A stretch of DNA of 64,000 nucleotides from JACQFZ01 sp041485885 (lineage in GTDB: Bacteria; Pseudomonadota; Gammaproteobacteria; Acidiferrobacterales; Sulfurifustaceae), in the NCBI GenBank assembly GCA_041485885.1, contig JBGPKL010000012.1, positions 1-64,000 of the forward strand, given 5' to 3'. The position numbers and the translations under genes are program-made. Shown here in pieces: positions 33,718 to 43,031 of this stretch; positions within the stretch are counted from its first letter, which is position 1; each line of letters starts with the position of its first letter. The notes under the pieces were generated by a model, which worked only from the letters and a program-made list of their open reading frames with translations, did no database searches and was not told the DNA's origin.

Positions 33718-35313
33718 CTATTCGAGCTTTTCGTACAGTTGCAGCGTCAAAAACTCCGCGAAGGTTTCCGACGTCGACATCTGCTCGAATATTTGCGCGG
33801 CCTGCGTGTACGGCATGCGCTGGAACGTCGCATCGCCGTGCTCCTTGCGGATGCCTTCCAGCACTTCGGGAATCATCTTGCGCACCATATCCGCTGTAAC
33901 CTTGCGGCCGTCTTCGAGCTTGCCTTTAGTCGAGCGAATCCACTGCCACACTTGCGAGCGTGAGATCTCGGCGGTCGCGGCGTCTTCCATGAGATTATGA
34001 ATCGGCACGCAGCCGTTACCTGCCAGCCAGGAACCGAGGTACTGGATACCGACGTCGATGTTCATGCGCACGCCGACTTCGGTGATCGGCTGCTCGGGCT
34101 GAAAATTGAGCAGATCGGCCGGTACGGCGTTCACGTCCGGCCGCTGCTTCACGATTTGATTCGGCCGATCGCCCAGCGCGCGCTTGAACTCCTCCATCGC
34201 GATCTGCACCAGGCCCGGATGCGCGATCCAGCCGCCATCGTACCCATCCGATGCGTCGCGCGCCTTATCGGCGCGCACACCGGCGAGCGCCTTTTCGTTC
34301 GCCACCGGATCGTTCTTGATCGGAATTAGCGCGCTCATGCCTCCGATCGCCGGCGCATTGCGCCGATGGCAGGTCTTCAGCAGCAATAGTGAATAGGCAC
34401 GCATGAACGGTACCGTCATGGTGATGAGGCCGCGGTTCGCCAAGCAGAAATTCTTGTCGGTTTTGAATTTCTTAATGCAAGAAAAAATATAGTCCCACCG
34501 ACCCGCGTTGAGCCCGGCGCTGTGCTCACGCAGTTCGTGCAGTATTTCGTCCATCTCGAACGCCGCGAGGATCGTCTCGATCAGCACCGTCGCCTTGATC
34601 GTGCCGCGCGGAATCTTCAGCTCGTCCTGCGCCATACAGAATATCTCGTTCCACAGCCGCGCCTCGAGATGGCTTTCGAGCTTCGGCAGATAGAAATACG
34701 GACCCGAGCCACGCGCCATCAATTCCTTCGCGTTGTGAAACAGGAAGAGCGCAAAGTCGAAGATGCCGCCCGACACGCGCTTGCCGTCGATCAGCACGTG
34801 TTTCTCGTCGAGATGCCACCCGCGCGGGCGCACCAGCAGCGTCGCGATCTTGTCGTTCAGTCTGTACTGTTTGCCGCTTTGCTCGAAGCTGATGGTGCGG
34901 CGCACCGCGTCACGCACATTGAGCTGGCCGCGGATTTGGTTGTTCCAGTTCGGCGTGTTGGAGTCCTCGAAGTCGGTCATATACGCATCAGCGCCGGAGT
35001 TGAGCGCGTTGATGATCATCTTGCGCTCCACCGGTCCCGTGATTTCGACGCGCCGGCACTCGAGATCTTTCGGAATCGGCGCGATGGTCCAATTGCCGTC
35101 ACGAACGGATTTTGTCTCGGCCAGAAGATCGGGTCGCTTGCCCGCGTCCAATTCTTTCTGGCGTTGGACGCGTCGCGCCAGCAACTCCTGGCGCCGCGGC
35201 TCGAAAGCGCGATACAGTTTGGCGACAAGCGCCAGCGCTTCCGGCGTAAGAATTTGCGCGAACTCGGTATCGACCTTCGCCTTGATATCGACTCCAGCGG
35301 GCATGTTGCTCAT
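33718..35313 (-). CDS. aceB: Malate synthase A
   Basis: A 531-residue glyoxylate-shunt enzyme condensing glyoxylate and acetyl-CoA to malate, the size of E. coli AceB (533). A TIM-barrel core holds MTDFEDSNTPNWNN, the catalytic-region KLESHLEARLWNEIF, TVLIETILAAFEMDEIL and GLNAGRWDYIFS. The general-base Asp lies in the C-terminal HNLMEDAATAEISRSQVWQW. The ATG at 35313 has GGAG upstream. It lies downstream of aceA with a terminator-like hairpin between them, the reverse of the E. coli aceBA order. Confidence 0.95.
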   Translation of the reverse strand: MSNMPAGVDIKAKVDTEFAQILTPEALALVAKLYRAFEPRRQELLARRVQRQKELDAGKRPDLLAETKSVRDGNWTIAPIPKDLECRRVEITGPVERKMIINALNSGADAYMTDFEDSNTPNWNNQIRGQLNVRDAVRRTISFEQSGKQYRLNDKIATLLVRPRGWHLDEKHVLIDGKRVSGGIFDFALFLFHNAKELMARGSGPYFYLPKLESHLEARLWNEIFCMAQDELKIPRGTIKATVLIETILAAFEMDEILHELREHSAGLNAGRWDYIFSCIKKFKTDKNFCLANRGLITMTVPFMRAYSLLLLKTCHRRNAPAIGGMSALIPIKNDPVANEKALAGVRADKARDASDGYDGGWIAHPGLVQIAMEEFKRALGDRPNQIVKQRPDVNAVPADLLNFQPEQPITEVGVRMNIDVGIQYLGSWLAGNGCVPIHNLMEDAATAEISRSQVWQWIRSTKGKLEDGRKVTADMVRKMIPEVLEGIRKEHGDATFQRMPYTQAAQIFEQMSTSETFAEFLTLQLYEKLE

Positions 35314-35338
35314 GATCACTCCGGGACGGGACAGTAAT

Positions 35339-35374
35339 AAAAGGAAAAGCCACACCCGCTCGCGCGGGTGTGGC
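35339..35374 (-). terminator. Terminator or attenuator between aceA and aceB
   Basis: On the minus strand GCCACACCCGC and GCGGGTGTGGC form an 11-bp stem (35349-35374, four-base loop), followed by TTTTCCTTTT. It lies 25 bases past the aceA stop and 36 before the aceB start. It should reduce aceB expression relative to aceA or separate the two transcripts. Confidence 0.8.
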
Positions 35375-35399
35375 TTCGGAATACTACCGCTTTGCTGAA

Positions 35400-36725
35400 C
35401 TAAGAAACAGCGGCTTTCTTACCGGTCTTACTGTCGAAGAACTGCTCGTCCTCGGTGGAACCCTTGAGCGCCGTCGTCGAGGACTGGTTGCCTTCGATCG
35501 CCTGCGTCACCGCGTCGAAGTAGCTGGTTCCGACCTCGCGCTGATGCTTGACGGCCGTGAAGCCTTGATCGGCGGCGGCGAACTCACCTTCTTGCAGTTC
35601 GACGAAAGCTTTCATCTGCTCGCGCGCGTAACCATGAGCGAGATGGAACATCGAGTAGTTAAGGCTGTGGAAACCGGCGAGCGTAATGAATTGGAACTTG
35701 TACCCCATCGCGCCGAGTTCTTTCTGGAACTTCGCGATCGTGGCGTCGTCCAGGTTCTTCTTCCAATTGAAGGACGGCGAGCAGTTGTAGGAAAGCATCT
35801 TGTCGGGATACTGCTTCTTAATGGCTTCGGCAAATTTTCTCGCGTACGCCAAGTCCGGTGTGCCGGTCTCACCCCAGATGAGATCGGCATACGGCGCGTA
35901 CGCGAGACCGCGCGATATCGCCTGGTTCACACCCGCCTTGGTGCGGTAGAAGCCTTCGACGGTACGCTCGCCGGTGCAGAACGATTTGTCGTTCTCATCG
36001 ACGTCGGCGGTCAATAGATCCGCCGCTTCGGCATCGGTGCGTGCGATGAGAACCGTCGGCACGCCGAGCACGTCGGCCGCCAGGCGCGCCGCGACGAGCT
36101 TCGCGACCGCTTCGCGCGTTGGGACGAGCACTTTGCCGCCCATGTGGCCACACTTTTTGACGGACGCGAGCTGGTCCTCGAAGTGAACGCCCGCCGCGCC
36201 CGCCTCGATCATCGCCTTCATCAGCTCGAAGGCGTTCAGCACGCCGCCGAAACCGGCTTCGGCGTCGGCGACGATAGGCGCGAAGTAATCGATGTAGCCG
36301 GCGTCGCCGGGACGCTTGCCTTCCATCCATTGAATCTGATCGCAACGCTGAAAGGTGTTATTGATGCGGCGAACTACGGCCGGAACCGAATTAATGGGAT
36401 AGAGGGATTGATCGGGATACATTTCGCCGGCAAGGTTGGCGTCGCCTGCCACTTGCCAGCCGGAAAGATAAATGGCCTTGAGACCGGCCTTCACCTGCTG
36501 CATCGCCTGATTGCCGGTCAGCGCACCCAGTGCGTTAACGAATGGTTCCTGACCCAACAACTTCCACAGTTTCTCCGCGCCGCGCCGCGCGAGCGTGTGC
36601 TCGATTTGTACCGATCCGCGCAGGCGCACGACTTCTTGCGCGCTGTAGCCGCGCTTAAGGCCCTTCCAGCGCGGGCTGGTGGACCAATCTCGTTCGATTT
36701 TTGAAATTTCCGGTTCGCTGCTCAT
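35400..36725 (-). CDS. aceA: Isocitrate lyase
   Basis: A 441-residue E. coli-type isocitrate lyase cleaving isocitrate to succinate and glyoxylate. The active-site loop KKCGHMGGKVLVPT carries the catalytic Cys. WQVAGDANLAGEMYPDQSLY, YFAPIVADAEAGFGGVLNAF and YNCSPSFNWKKNLDD are intact. With aceB it lets the cell grow on acetate or fatty acids by bypassing Icd, whose gene is 4 kb away. It is divergent from the acetoacetyl-CoA synthetase gene. Confidence 0.96.
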   Translation of the reverse strand: MSSEPEISKIERDWSTSPRWKGLKRGYSAQEVVRLRGSVQIEHTLARRGAEKLWKLLGQEPFVNALGALTGNQAMQQVKAGLKAIYLSGWQVAGDANLAGEMYPDQSLYPINSVPAVVRRINNTFQRCDQIQWMEGKRPGDAGYIDYFAPIVADAEAGFGGVLNAFELMKAMIEAGAAGVHFEDQLASVKKCGHMGGKVLVPTREAVAKLVAARLAADVLGVPTVLIARTDAEAADLLTADVDENDKSFCTGERTVEGFYRTKAGVNQAISRGLAYAPYADLIWGETGTPDLAYARKFAEAIKKQYPDKMLSYNCSPSFNWKKNLDDATIAKFQKELGAMGYKFQFITLAGFHSLNYSMFHLAHGYAREQMKAFVELQEGEFAAADQGFTAVKHQREVGTSYFDAVTQAIEGNQSSTTALKGSTEDEQFFDSKTGKKAAVS

Positions 36726-37079
36726 TACCCACCCCTCTAATCTTTACGGTTCGCTTCGCCTTGCCCAGCGTCTACGTAGCCCTGACCGAATTGTCGGAAA
36801 TGCCCAGGGGAACGCGGCTGTTCCAGTTAGGCGAGCAGTCTAGAGACGAATTCCAAAGCCGCCAAAGAAAATATATTAATACACTCTATTAAATCAGCCG
36901 GTTCCCAAGGCAGCGTTAATAGCTCCGCGCGGCGCGTCTTCCCTCGGGTGCCTGTTCCCATTTGGAGCTATTAGCGTCAAGGTAGTTCTGTCGCCATCAT
37001 TGTTTTCGGTCACCAAGTTGGGCGCGTTGGGTGATTCGCCGCGGCTAAGGCGCCAAGAGAATGGGTCTCGCACACAAAC
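36726..37079. other. Divergent promoter region between aceA and acetoacetyl-CoA synthetase
   Basis: There are 354 bases without a gene. An AT-rich patch at about 36866-36895 stands out in this GC-rich DNA and is the best place for promoter elements. No clear -35/-10 pair or operator palindrome was assigned. Confidence 0.45.
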
Positions 37080-39056
37080 ATGAACGCACAGCCGTTGTGG
37101 CAACCTTCGGCGGAACGCATGGCGCTGTCCAATATGGCCGCATTCATGCAAAGCGTGAACGCGCGCTTCAAAAAAAACTTCTCCGATTACCCCTCGCTCT
37201 ACCAGTGGTCCGTTGACCGGCCCGAGCAATTCTGGAACGCGGTGTGGGACTTCTGTGAGATTCTCGCCGCGACGCGCGGCGCGCGCGTACTACTGGACGG
37301 AGACAGAATGCCGGGCGCTACGTGGTTTCCGGATGCACGCCTGAACTTCGCGGAGAACCTACTGCGGCGACACGACGCCACGGATGCGCTCGTGTTTTGG
37401 GGCGAGGATAAAATCACGCGCCGCCTGTCGCACGATGCGCTCTATCGCGCCGTCGCGCCATTCGCCGCCGCGCTGCGGGCGCAGGGCGTGAAATCCGGCG
37501 ACCGCGTCGCTGCGTACTTGCCCAACATGCCCGAGACCGTCATCGCCATGCTGGCGACCGCCAGCATCGGCGCGACTTTCTCTTCGTCATCGCCCGACTT
37601 TGGGGTGCAGGGGGTGCTTGATCGCTTCGGTCAGATCGAGCCGACGATCTTGATCGCCGTCGACGGCTATTACTATCGAGGCAACATCATCGATTGTCTC
37701 GGCAAGGTGCGCGAGATCGTCGCCGCGCTTCCGTCGCTGCGGCGCACTGTCGTCGTTCCTTATGTCCATTCGCATCACGACATCGCCAGCATCCGCGGCG
37801 CTGAGATGTATACCGACTTCATCGCGCCGCATGCCGCGCAAACCGAGGTGCAGTTCGAACAGCTACCGTTCGATCACCCCCTCTATATCATGTATTCGTC
37901 GGGCACGACGGGCGTGCCGAAGTGCATCGTGCACGGCGCCGGCGGCGTGCTGCTGCAACACGCGAAGGAACACCGGCTGCACGGAGATCTCAAGCCGGGC
38001 GATAAGTTGTTTTACTTCACGACCTGCGGCTGGATGATGTGGAATTGGCTCGCGTCGGGTTTGGCCGCGGGCGCCACGCTCCTCCTCTACGACGGCTCGC
38101 CGTTCTTGGAACGTCGCGGCGGCGCGATTCTGTTCGACTACGCCGACGCCGAAGGCGCGACGCATTTCGGTACGTCGGCGAAATTCATCGACGCCATCGC
38201 GAAGGAAGGCCTCGAGCCGATCAAGACGCACAAGCTCGATCGGCTGCGAACCATCTTCTCGACCGGCAGCCCGCTCGTGCCCGAAGGTTTCGATTACGTC
38301 TACCGCAGCGTCAAGCGCGATGTATGTCTCTCATCGATCTCCGGCGGCACCGATCTCATTTCCTGCTTCGTCCTCGGCAACCCGCTGCTGCCCGTCTGGC
38401 GCGGCGAGATCCAATGTCGCGGGCTCGGCATGAAGGTCGAGGTCTACGACGAAAGCGGCAAATCGGTGGTCGGACAAAAGGGAGAACTGGTTTGCACCAA
38501 ACCCTTCCCGACGATGCCGATCGGATTTTGGAACGACCCCGACGGCGCGAAATATCGCCGCACCTATTTTGAGAAATATCCGAACCTCTGGTGTCACGGC
38601 GACTACGTCGAGCTGACGGCGCACGACGGGATGATCGTGTACGGCCGTTCGGACGCCGTGCTGAATCCCGGCGGCGTGCGTATCGGCACCGCCGAGATCT
38701 ATCGCGAAGTAGAAAAGTTGCCGGAAGTGGTCGAGTCGCTCGTGATCGGTCAGAACTGGCCGCCCGGAAATATCGGCGACGTTCGCGTCGTGCTGTTCGT
38801 GCGGCTGCGCGACGGGCTGGTTCTGGATGACGCGCTCGCGGCAAAGATCCGACAAACCATCCGCGCCAACGCGACGCCACGTCACGTACCGGCCAAGATC
38901 CTGCAAGTGCCGGATATCCCGCGAACGAAGAGCAACAAGATCGTCGAGCTCGCGGTGCGCAGCATCGTGCACGGCGAGCCCGTCACAAATATCGAAGCCC
39001 TCGCCAACCCGGAAGCGCTGGCACATTTCCGCGATCGACCGGAGCTGCGAAGCTAA
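37080..39056 (+). CDS. Acetoacetate--CoA ligase
   Basis: A 658-residue ANL-superfamily enzyme (AacS type) activating acetoacetate to acetoacetyl-CoA through an acyl-adenylate. Key motifs are the P-loop-like IMYSSGTTGVPKCIVHGAGG, FFTTCGWMMWNWL, ISGGTDLISCF and YGRSDAVLNPGGVRIGTAEI, with the catalytic Lys in RTKSNKIVELAVR near the C-terminus. Length and the N-terminal cap domain separate it from acetyl-CoA synthetase. It implies use of ketone bodies or turnover of polyhydroxybutyrate. A hairpin terminator follows. Confidence 0.93.
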   Translation: MNAQPLWQPSAERMALSNMAAFMQSVNARFKKNFSDYPSLYQWSVDRPEQFWNAVWDFCEILAATRGARVLLDGDRMPGATWFPDARLNFAENLLRRHDATDALVFWGEDKITRRLSHDALYRAVAPFAAALRAQGVKSGDRVAAYLPNMPETVIAMLATASIGATFSSSSPDFGVQGVLDRFGQIEPTILIAVDGYYYRGNIIDCLGKVREIVAALPSLRRTVVVPYVHSHHDIASIRGAEMYTDFIAPHAAQTEVQFEQLPFDHPLYIMYSSGTTGVPKCIVHGAGGVLLQHAKEHRLHGDLKPGDKLFYFTTCGWMMWNWLASGLAAGATLLLYDGSPFLERRGGAILFDYADAEGATHFGTSAKFIDAIAKEGLEPIKTHKLDRLRTIFSTGSPLVPEGFDYVYRSVKRDVCLSSISGGTDLISCFVLGNPLLPVWRGEIQCRGLGMKVEVYDESGKSVVGQKGELVCTKPFPTMPIGFWNDPDGAKYRRTYFEKYPNLWCHGDYVELTAHDGMIVYGRSDAVLNPGGVRIGTAEIYREVEKLPEVVESLVIGQNWPPGNIGDVRVVLFVRLRDGLVLDDALAAKIRQTIRANATPRHVPAKILQVPDIPRTKSNKIVELAVRSIVHGEPVTNIEALANPEALAHFRDRPELRS

Positions 39057-39065
39057 CCAGGTGTC

Positions 39066-39090
39066 GAAAAAGTCCTTCCCGGATTTTTTC
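39066..39090 (+). terminator. Hairpin terminator between acetoacetate-CoA ligase and livM
   Basis: GAAAAAGTCC (39066-39075) and GGATTTTTTC (39081-39090) fold over a TTCCC loop ten bases past the stop. The T-rich 3' arm acts as the U-tract. It is a fragment of the repeat family at 50966. Confidence 0.6.
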
Positions 39091-39123
39091 AACTCGCGCG
39101 GTACGGAACCTGCTTCTATTTTG

Positions 39124-40101
39124 TTAAAGCGATGTCTTCAACACGCGCCCGAGCTCGCCGATCACGCCGCGGCGGAACGCCAGCACGCACACGACGAAGA
39201 TCGCACCCTGCGCCGCCGTTACATAGGCGCCGAGCTGCGCCAGATAATTTTCCATGCCGACGATGATGAGTGCTCCGACCACGGGACCGAATACGGTACC
39301 GAGTCCGCCGAGCAGCGTCATCAAGATCACTTCGCCCGACATCGTCCAGTGCACGTCGGTGAGCGAAGCGAGCTGAAACACCAGCGCCTTGGTCGCGCCC
39401 GCGAGGCCAGCGAGCGACGCCGAGAGCACGAACGCCAGCACCTTGTAGCGGTCGGTGTCGTAGCCAAGCGAAAGCGCACGCGGCTCGTGCTCGCGAATCG
39501 CTTTGAGCACGTTGCCGAAGGGCGAATGAATGATTCGATAGATGAGCAGAAAACCGGCGACGAACACGACGAAGACCAGCGCGTACATCGCCGTGACGTT
39601 CGCGAGATCGATCATCCCGAAGAGCTTTCCGCGCGGCACCGCTTGAATGCCGTCTTCCCCGCCGGTGAACGGTGCCTGGATGCAGAAGAAATAAATCATC
39701 TGCGCGAGCGCCAAGGTGATCATCGCGAAGTAGATGCCTTGGCGGCGGATCGCGAGCAAGCCCGTGAGAACTCCGAGCAGCGCCGAGGCTGCGGTGCCGA
39801 GCAGTATGGCGATCTCCGGCGTAACGCCCCAGACTTTCGCCGCGTGCGCACACACGTAGCCGGCGGCGCCGAAATACATCGCATGCCCGAAGGAAAGCAA
39901 GCCGCCGTATCCGATGAGCAGGTTGAACGCACAGGCAAACAGCGCGAAGCACATGACTTTCATCAGCAGCACCGGATAGACGAAGAACGGTGCGATGGCG
40001 AAGAACGCCAGCATCACCCCGAAGGCGACGCGCTGCGACTTGAGGTTCGCCGCCGTCGCGGGCATTCCCAACGTGGTCGATTCGGTTTGTGTGCTTGCCA
40101 T
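39124..40101 (-). CDS. livM: Branched-chain amino acid-type ABC transporter permease LivM
   Basis: A 325-residue inner-membrane permease with 8-10 helices. The conserved GYGGLLSFGHAMYFGAAGYV and the cytoplasmic coupling segment FGNVLKAIREHEPRALSLGY define the LivM/BPD_transp_2 family. It starts one base after the livH stop and is the last gene of the transporter cluster. Substrate class cannot be read from the permease. Confidence 0.92.
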   Translation of the reverse strand: MASTQTESTTLGMPATAANLKSQRVAFGVMLAFFAIAPFFVYPVLLMKVMCFALFACAFNLLIGYGGLLSFGHAMYFGAAGYVCAHAAKVWGVTPEIAILLGTAASALLGVLTGLLAIRRQGIYFAMITLALAQMIYFFCIQAPFTGGEDGIQAVPRGKLFGMIDLANVTAMYALVFVVFVAGFLLIYRIIHSPFGNVLKAIREHEPRALSLGYDTDRYKVLAFVLSASLAGLAGATKALVFQLASLTDVHWTMSGEVILMTLLGGLGTVFGPVVGALIIVGMENYLAQLGAYVTAAQGAIFVVCVLAFRRGVIGELGRVLKTSL

Positions 40102-40102
40102 G

Positions 40103-40987
40103 CTAGCGCTGCCCGAACAGTCCGGCCGGGCGCCACATCAGCACGATGGCCATGATGACGAAGATCACCGTGTTCGACGCTTCCGGATAAAACACCTTCG
40201 TCAATCCTTCGATAACCCCCAGGCCGAAGCCGGTGACGATCGAGCCCATGATCGAGCCCATGCCGCCGATCACGACCACGGCGAATACGACGATGATGAG
40301 GTTCACGCCCATCAGCGGGTTCACTTGATAGATCGGCGCCGCCATGACGCCCGCAAACGCCGCGAGCGCGACGCCGAAGCCATAAGTGAGCGTGATCATG
40401 CGCGGCACGTTGATCCCGAACGCCTGCACCAACGCCGGGTTCTCGGTCGCGGCACGCAAATAGGAGCCGAGTTTCGTCTTCTCGATGACGAACCACGTCG
40501 CGACACATATGACGAGCGACGCCACGATAACCCAGGCGCGATAATTGGGCAGAAACATGAAGCCCAAGTTCTGTCCGCCGGAGAGCTCGGACGGCATGGG
40601 ATACGGAATACCCGACGTGCCGTACTCGTGCGTGAACGAGCCCTGAATGATCAGTGCCAAACCGAACGTAAGCAGCAGACCGTACAGATGATCGAGCTGG
40701 TAGAGTCGCGATAGCATCAGGCGCTCGATCACGATACCGATGGCGCCGATCGCGATCGGCGCCAACAGCAGCGACCACCAATAACCGATGCCGAGCTTCG
40801 TCGAAAGAAAATACGCGCAGAACGCGCCCATCATGTACTGCGCGCCGTGCGTGAAGTTGATGATATTGAGCAGGCCGAAAATCACCGCGAGCCCGAGCGA
40901 CAGCAGCGCATAGAAGGAGCCGTTGATGAGGCCGATCAGAAGCTGCCCGAACAGCGCTTGGATCGGCACGCCGAAAATCGTGTCCAT
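40103..40987 (-). CDS. livH: Branched-chain amino acid-type ABC transporter permease LivH
   Basis: A 294-residue permease with eight predicted helices. It opens with LLIGLINGSFYALLSLGLAV and contains VIFGLLNIINFTHGAQYMMG and AAFAGVMAAPIYQVNPLMG, all LivH hallmarks. It pairs with LivM to form the channel. It is 55 bases downstream of the binding-protein gene and one base from livM. Confidence 0.93.
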   Translation of the reverse strand: MDTIFGVPIQALFGQLLIGLINGSFYALLSLGLAVIFGLLNIINFTHGAQYMMGAFCAYFLSTKLGIGYWWSLLLAPIAIGAIGIVIERLMLSRLYQLDHLYGLLLTFGLALIIQGSFTHEYGTSGIPYPMPSELSGGQNLGFMFLPNYRAWVIVASLVICVATWFVIEKTKLGSYLRAATENPALVQAFGINVPRMITLTYGFGVALAAFAGVMAAPIYQVNPLMGVNLIIVVFAVVVIGGMGSIMGSIVTGFGLGVIEGLTKVFYPEASNTVIFVIMAIVLMWRPAGLFGQR

Positions 40988-41042
40988 TATTTTTTATTCG
41001 TTCGCTGGTCGGTTCGTTTGAACGAATCGGCGAAGACCCGCG

Positions 41043-42248
41043 CTACTTCACCAATGGGCACTCGCCGTCTTTCTCCGGACGAAACGCTTGCTCGGCCGGA
41101 ATGGTCGCGCGGACCTTGTAGTAATCCCACGGATATTTCGATTCGGACGGTTTCTTGACTTCGAACAAGTACGCCGGATGAATCTTGCGCCCGTCCTGGC
41201 GGATCCGACCCTTGCCGAACGCCGGATCGTCGGTCGGCAGCTCTTTCATCTTCGCGATCACTTTGGTGCCGTCGTCGCTCTTCAGCGCCTCGACGGCCTT
41301 CAGGTAATGCAGCACGCCGGCGTACACGCCAGCCTGCACCATGGTCGGCATCCTGCCGTTATGCAAAGCGGCGAAGCGCTTGCTGAACGCGCGCGTCTGA
41401 TCGTTCAGGTCCCAATAGAACGTCTCGGTGAAGATGAGGCCCTGCGCCTTGTCGAGCCCGAGCGAGTGCACGTCGCTCAAGAAGACCAGCAACCCGGCAA
41501 GACTCTGCCCACCTTTGACGATGCCGAACTCGGCCGCCTGTTTGATCGAATTGATCGTATCGCCGCCGGCGTTGGCAAGACCGATGACCTTGGCCTTCGA
41601 CGACTGCGCCTGCAACAGGAACGAAGAGAAGTCCTGCGTGTTGATCGGATGGCGCACCTTGCCGAGCACTTTGCCGCCGTTCTTCAACACGACCGCCTCG
41701 GTGTCACGCTCGAGCGCGTGGCCGAACGCGTAATCGGACGTCAGAAAGAACCACGTGTCGCCGCCGGTTTGCACAATCGCCCGGCCGGTGCCGTTTGCGA
41801 GCATCCAGGTGTCGTACGCCCAATGCACCGTGTTCGGCGAGCACGCTTTGCCGGTGAGATCGGCGGTCGCGGGACCGACGGCAATGAAGGCTTTGCCCTT
41901 ATCGCGCGTCAGTTGATTGACCGCGAGCGCGACGCCTGAGTTCGGTACGTCCACGATCATGTCTACCTTGTCCACGTCGTACCACTGGCGCGCGATATTC
42001 GATCCGACGTCGGCCTTGTTCTGGTGATCGGCCGCGACAATTTCGACCTTGATCCCTTTTTTGGAAGCGCCGAAGTCTTCCGCCGCCATGCGCGCGGCGA
42101 CGACGGAGCCCTGTCCTCCCAGATCCGCGTAGAGACTCGCCTGATCGTTGAGCACACCGATCTTGACCATGTTATCGGATAAGTCCGCTTGCGCGGCACC
42201 GACCGTGAGCACCATGGTGGCGGCGATAAATAAGATTCGTTTCAACAT
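41043..42248 (-). CDS. ABC transporter periplasmic substrate-binding protein (LivK-like)
   Basis: A 401-residue Peripla_BP_6 protein with a cleavable signal ending GAAQA. The mature start VKIGVLNDQASLYADLGGQG is typical of the branched-chain/amide/aromatic-acid binding family. It has no lipobox. Binding-pocket residues do not identify the ligand by eye. The divergent position of CoA ligases around the cluster favours short organic acids or aromatic acids as much as amino acids. It lies mid-operon between livF and livH. Confidence 0.88.
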   Translation of the reverse strand: MLKRILFIAATMVLTVGAAQADLSDNMVKIGVLNDQASLYADLGGQGSVVAARMAAEDFGASKKGIKVEIVAADHQNKADVGSNIARQWYDVDKVDMIVDVPNSGVALAVNQLTRDKGKAFIAVGPATADLTGKACSPNTVHWAYDTWMLANGTGRAIVQTGGDTWFFLTSDYAFGHALERDTEAVVLKNGGKVLGKVRHPINTQDFSSFLLQAQSSKAKVIGLANAGGDTINSIKQAAEFGIVKGGQSLAGLLVFLSDVHSLGLDKAQGLIFTETFYWDLNDQTRAFSKRFAALHNGRMPTMVQAGVYAGVLHYLKAVEALKSDDGTKVIAKMKELPTDDPAFGKGRIRQDGRKIHPAYLFEVKKPSESKYPWDYYKVRATIPAEQAFRPEKDGECPLVK

Positions 42249-42281
42249 CGCTGATCTCCTGTGTAGGTGGAACGAGTGCGA

Positions 42282-43031
42282 TTACACCCCGAGATAATCG
42301 TGCAGCTTTCCCAGGTTCGCCTCGAGCTTCGAATTGGGAATCATATCGACGATACGCCCGCCGTTCTCCATGACGTAGTGGCGGTCCGCGACTTTCGCGG
42401 CAAACCGGAAGTTTTGCTCGACCAATAGGATCGTGAATCCTTGCGACTTCAATTGCGCCACGGTGCGGCCGATCTGTTGCACGATGACCGGCGCCAAGCC
42501 TTCCGTCGGCTCGTCCAGCAATAGCAATCGCGCACCCGTGCGCAGGATACGGCCGATGGCAAGCATCTGCTGCTCGCCGCCCGAGAGCTTCGTGCCTTGG
42601 CTCGACAACCGTTCCTGGAGATTGGGAAAGAGTTCGAATATCTGCTCGAGCGAGAGCCCACCGGAACGCAGCGCGGGTGGTAACAACAGATTCTCCTTCA
42701 CACTCAAGCTCGCGAAGATGCCGCGCTCTTCCGGGCAAAACGCGATGCCCAGGCGCGCGATGCGATTCGACGACAGCGCAATCGATTCCTGCTCGCCGAA
42801 TCGAATCGAGCCTTGCCGGCGCCCAACCATCCCCATGATCGACTTGAGCGTGGTCGTCTTGCCGGCGCCGTTGCGGCCGAGCAGTGTGACGACTTCGCCC
42901 GGATAAACGTCGAAGTTCGTGCCGTGCAGAATATGCGACTCGTCGTACCACGCGTGCAGATCGCGCACGGCGAGCAGCGGGTCTATGACGGGGGCGGGGG
43001 CGGGGGCGGGGGCGCGGGCCGCTTCAGCCAT
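42282..43031 (-). CDS. livF: ABC transporter ATP-binding protein LivF
   Basis: A 249-residue ATPase with Walker A LLGRNGAGKTTTLKSIMG, signature LSGGEQQMLAIGRIL, Walker B LLLLDEPTEGLAP and switch His in LVEQNFRFA. The first ~15 residues are an Ala-Pro run encoded by a GGGGGC tandem repeat (about 42989-43018) and are not part of the family core. The start overlaps the livG stop by eight bases; a later start after the Ala-Pro run is possible. Confidence 0.93.
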   Translation of the reverse strand: MAEAARAPAPAPAPVIDPLLAVRDLHAWYDESHILHGTNFDVYPGEVVTLLGRNGAGKTTTLKSIMGMVGRRQGSIRFGEQESIALSSNRIARLGIAFCPEERGIFASLSVKENLLLPPALRSGGLSLEQIFELFPNLQERLSSQGTKLSGGEQQMLAIGRILRTGARLLLLDEPTEGLAPVIVQQIGRTVAQLKSQGFTILLVEQNFRFAAKVADRHYVMENGGRIVDMIPNSKLEANLGKLHDYLGV

